From: Motacilla alba alba
Lineage: Eukaryota; Chordata; Aves; Passeriformes; Motacillidae
NCBI RefSeq assembly: GCF_015832195.1
Contig: NC_052031.1
Span: forward strand, 7,069,850-7,133,849
Reading direction: 5' to 3'
Length of the DNA: 64,000 nucleotides
Made by a program: the position numbers and the translations under genes
Part shown: piece by piece, positions 62,128 through 64,000 of the stretch
Layout of the letters: each line of letters opens with the position of its first letter
Position numbering within the stretch: position 1 is the first letter of the stretch
Notes under the pieces: model-generated
What the model was told of the DNA's origin: nothing
The model's database searches: none
Seen by the model: the letters and a program-made list of their open reading frames with translations, nothing else

Positions 62128-64000
62128 CTGCAAGGTTAAAGAGTCACTGAAATTTCCATCAAAGAAGAACGAAAAGAAAGGGGAAAAAAAAAAAAACCCC
62201 AAACCACCAAACCACCAAACCAAAACGGACAACAAAAACCAGCAGCCAAAATAAACTGTTTGGGGATGTGTCTTTCTCCCTTTGCATACGCCCTTCAGGA
62301 TGTGGTTTCTCCCTCTGTGTATCTTCTCAGAGCGAGTCCTGCTGCACCCAAGGATGAGCAAGGAAGAGGTAAAAATACCTCTCCTGACTTAGGAAGGCAT
62401 TTGCACATCCCTTGCAAAGGACTTCTTGGTAACACTGCATCACTTCCCAGCTCTCCGCTGCAGACCCAAGAAGCAAACTCGGATCCAAAGTCATCACTTT
62501 GCATGCTCAGTCCTGGGACTCCATCCAGAGGGAAGAAAAAAGCTGCTCACTCTCCGTCTGCCAGCATTCCCAAGACATTCCACTATTGGGCTTAACTCTT
62601 TCAAACACTCCCGAAGAGCATCTGAGAAGGCAGCTCTGCCACATGCAACATTTCATCCTTTTGTTTCGTGTGTTAACTCACCATTGCACAGTTACACTCC
62701 ACTCTTTTTCCCACCCAGCTGTCTTTTCTGGAGCCTTTTTATGTTTTGAACTCGTAAGGGAACTTAATCTTTACATGAGAATTATGCAACTGTCTGCAAA
62801 GCACCTTATTTATCCAAGGGGTGCTATTTTTGAAAGTTGATGGCCTTTTAATATCAGTCTGATTCAGCTGATGAGGAGATATTTTTAACCTTTGGTTAGC
62901 TCGCATTCATAAGGGTGGGTCTCATCTGAACAAGCCCAGGAGGAAGTTCCAGAAGAACTGGATGCCAAAATACCCTTTTTGGGCTATGGATACAAAGATT
63001 TACTCCTGGCATCCCTTCCTAAAATAAGTGCTGAGAAGAGATCAGTTCCCTGCCTGTTTCCCTGCAGGAGCAGCTTGTCTGGGTGGAGACTTCAATACTG
63101 TCAACATCTGTGATGAGTTGAGCTGAGGGAAGTGGTCCAGTGAGGGCAAAAATACATTATCAAGATGAAGATTTTGCAGTTCAGGTAAATCACCACAAAA
63201 TCATGGAGCTAAGTTGCAAGACATTTTCCAACTAAATTCAACGAGTGCTTCTTCTTCCTATTTAATCACCAGGTGGGGAAACTGAGGTTGGAAATATTTT
63301 TATCAAAGGCACAGTGCAAGCCAGCGCCCTTGGAGACAGCTGCCTGTCCATGCTATTTTCCACTCATTTTACTCTCCCTTCAGAGGAATGTGTGCAAAAA
63401 GGCCACAGGATTTGGAGGGAGCAGACAGGAGTCAGCTGGAGAATGCCCACATGGAGGCTCTTCCTAGGACGCACTTTGTAGAGGGGTAGGCAGCACAGCT
63501 TGAGCTGAAATCATGAAGGACCTGCATGCACTGAACTCCTAAACCAGCTGGTTTAGCCCAAGTGAGAAGGCATCTTTTCCAAAAAGCCTCAACATCTTCC
63601 CTGATTCAACTCCCTGAATAGGGAAGAAGCAGGAATATTAATATCTGCTGGTTTCTCTAGGTCTGTCCCACCATGACCCCATCCATGCTTTGTTCTTTCA
63701 GGACTGAAGGACATGAAGCGAGCTGTTCATCACATGATAATGGCACAAGGACACTCGTCAGCTCATTGACAGGGCAGGTGGAGGGCCAGGAAAATACAGC
63801 TGCAAAATTCATGTTCTCAGCCTAATTGCTTCTTCAGGACTTCGTTTTTAGAGCAGCTTCATAAAATATGGTAATAAAATTGTAATAATGTTTCCTTTAA
63901 ACTTGTTAGGAGCTATTCATTCTGCAAAGTGCAGTTTTCCTTCCTTCTCTCCCTGTCCTTGCCTGTTTTCTTGGTGCCCAGCCTTTGCTGTAATCTCCCT
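62128..64000. other. Upstream flank or intron beyond the 62-kb leader exon
   Basis: On minus this begins with a pyrimidine-leaning tract ending TTGCAG and the T13/GGTTTGGT repeat. It would hold the promoter if the leader exon is the first exon. CpG-poor, with no clear TATA box. No further exon was recognised to the window edge; short ORFs are chance. Confidence 0.55.
62184..62224. repeat. A13 run and short CCAAACCA tandem repeat
   Basis: Thirteen A residues, then CCCC and about three copies of an 8-base ACCACCAA-type unit. It lies just upstream (minus sense) of the FRMD4 leader exon, where it reads as a T run and GGTTTGGT repeats. If the transcript starts beyond it, it would lie in the 5' UTR or a promoter intron. 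Confidence 0.8.

Noticed and set aside
1..64000. CRISPR arrays, operons, phage or toxin-antitoxin systems
   Set aside because: The sequence is vertebrate intron-rich DNA. No direct-repeat/spacer array, Shine-Dalgarno-linked gene run or viral gene was seen.

Overview
This window is vertebrate nuclear DNA, almost certainly from a bird. Five truncated CR1 LINE 3' ends carry the avian TTCTGTGATTCTATG-type terminus. Other repeats are sparse, introns are long, and no run of prokaryote-like genes exists. Nearly all open frames of 60-230 codons are chance ORFs without family resemblance.

The window covers the 5' part of one large gene on the minus strand: an FRMD4 FERM-domain scaffold gene, FRMD4A preferred over FRMD4B. 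Two coding exons can be read. The exon at 13311-13376 encodes 22 residues beginning MTEGRRCQ and ending LELLVQ, the start of the FERM domain, with textbook splice sites. The exon at 61896-62054 encodes a 53-residue N-terminus ending DVYQ and resembles the N-terminal leader I remember for human FRMD4B. Both exons end in phase 0, and the 13.3-kb exon opens with a phase-0 ATG, so they join in frame across a 48.5-kb intron. A CpG island at about 28.7-30.5 kb lies inside that intron. It is the best candidate for a second promoter, whose transcripts would start translation at the ATG that opens the 13.3-kb exon. The next FERM exon was not found and should lie beyond the left edge.

Layout from left to right: 1-13310 is intron downstream of the FERM-start exon, with one CR1. 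13377-28670 is intron with two CR1 fragments, a CpG-enriched patch (20.3-21.3 kb), an A34 run and a double E-box palindrome. 28.7-30.5 kb is the CpG island. 30.5-61.9 kb is intron with two CR1 fragments, AAT microsatellites, a 15-bp perfect hairpin, a 53-bp minisatellite, a degenerate interstitial telomeric array, several poly-T runs and a C21 run. 62.0-64.0 kb is the upstream leader or promoter side of the 62-kb exon.

I did not find a new multi-gene system. The most interesting points are the alternative N-terminus and promoter arrangement of the FRMD4 gene and several unusual short repeats. Gene identity rests on recalled family sequence, not on a search.
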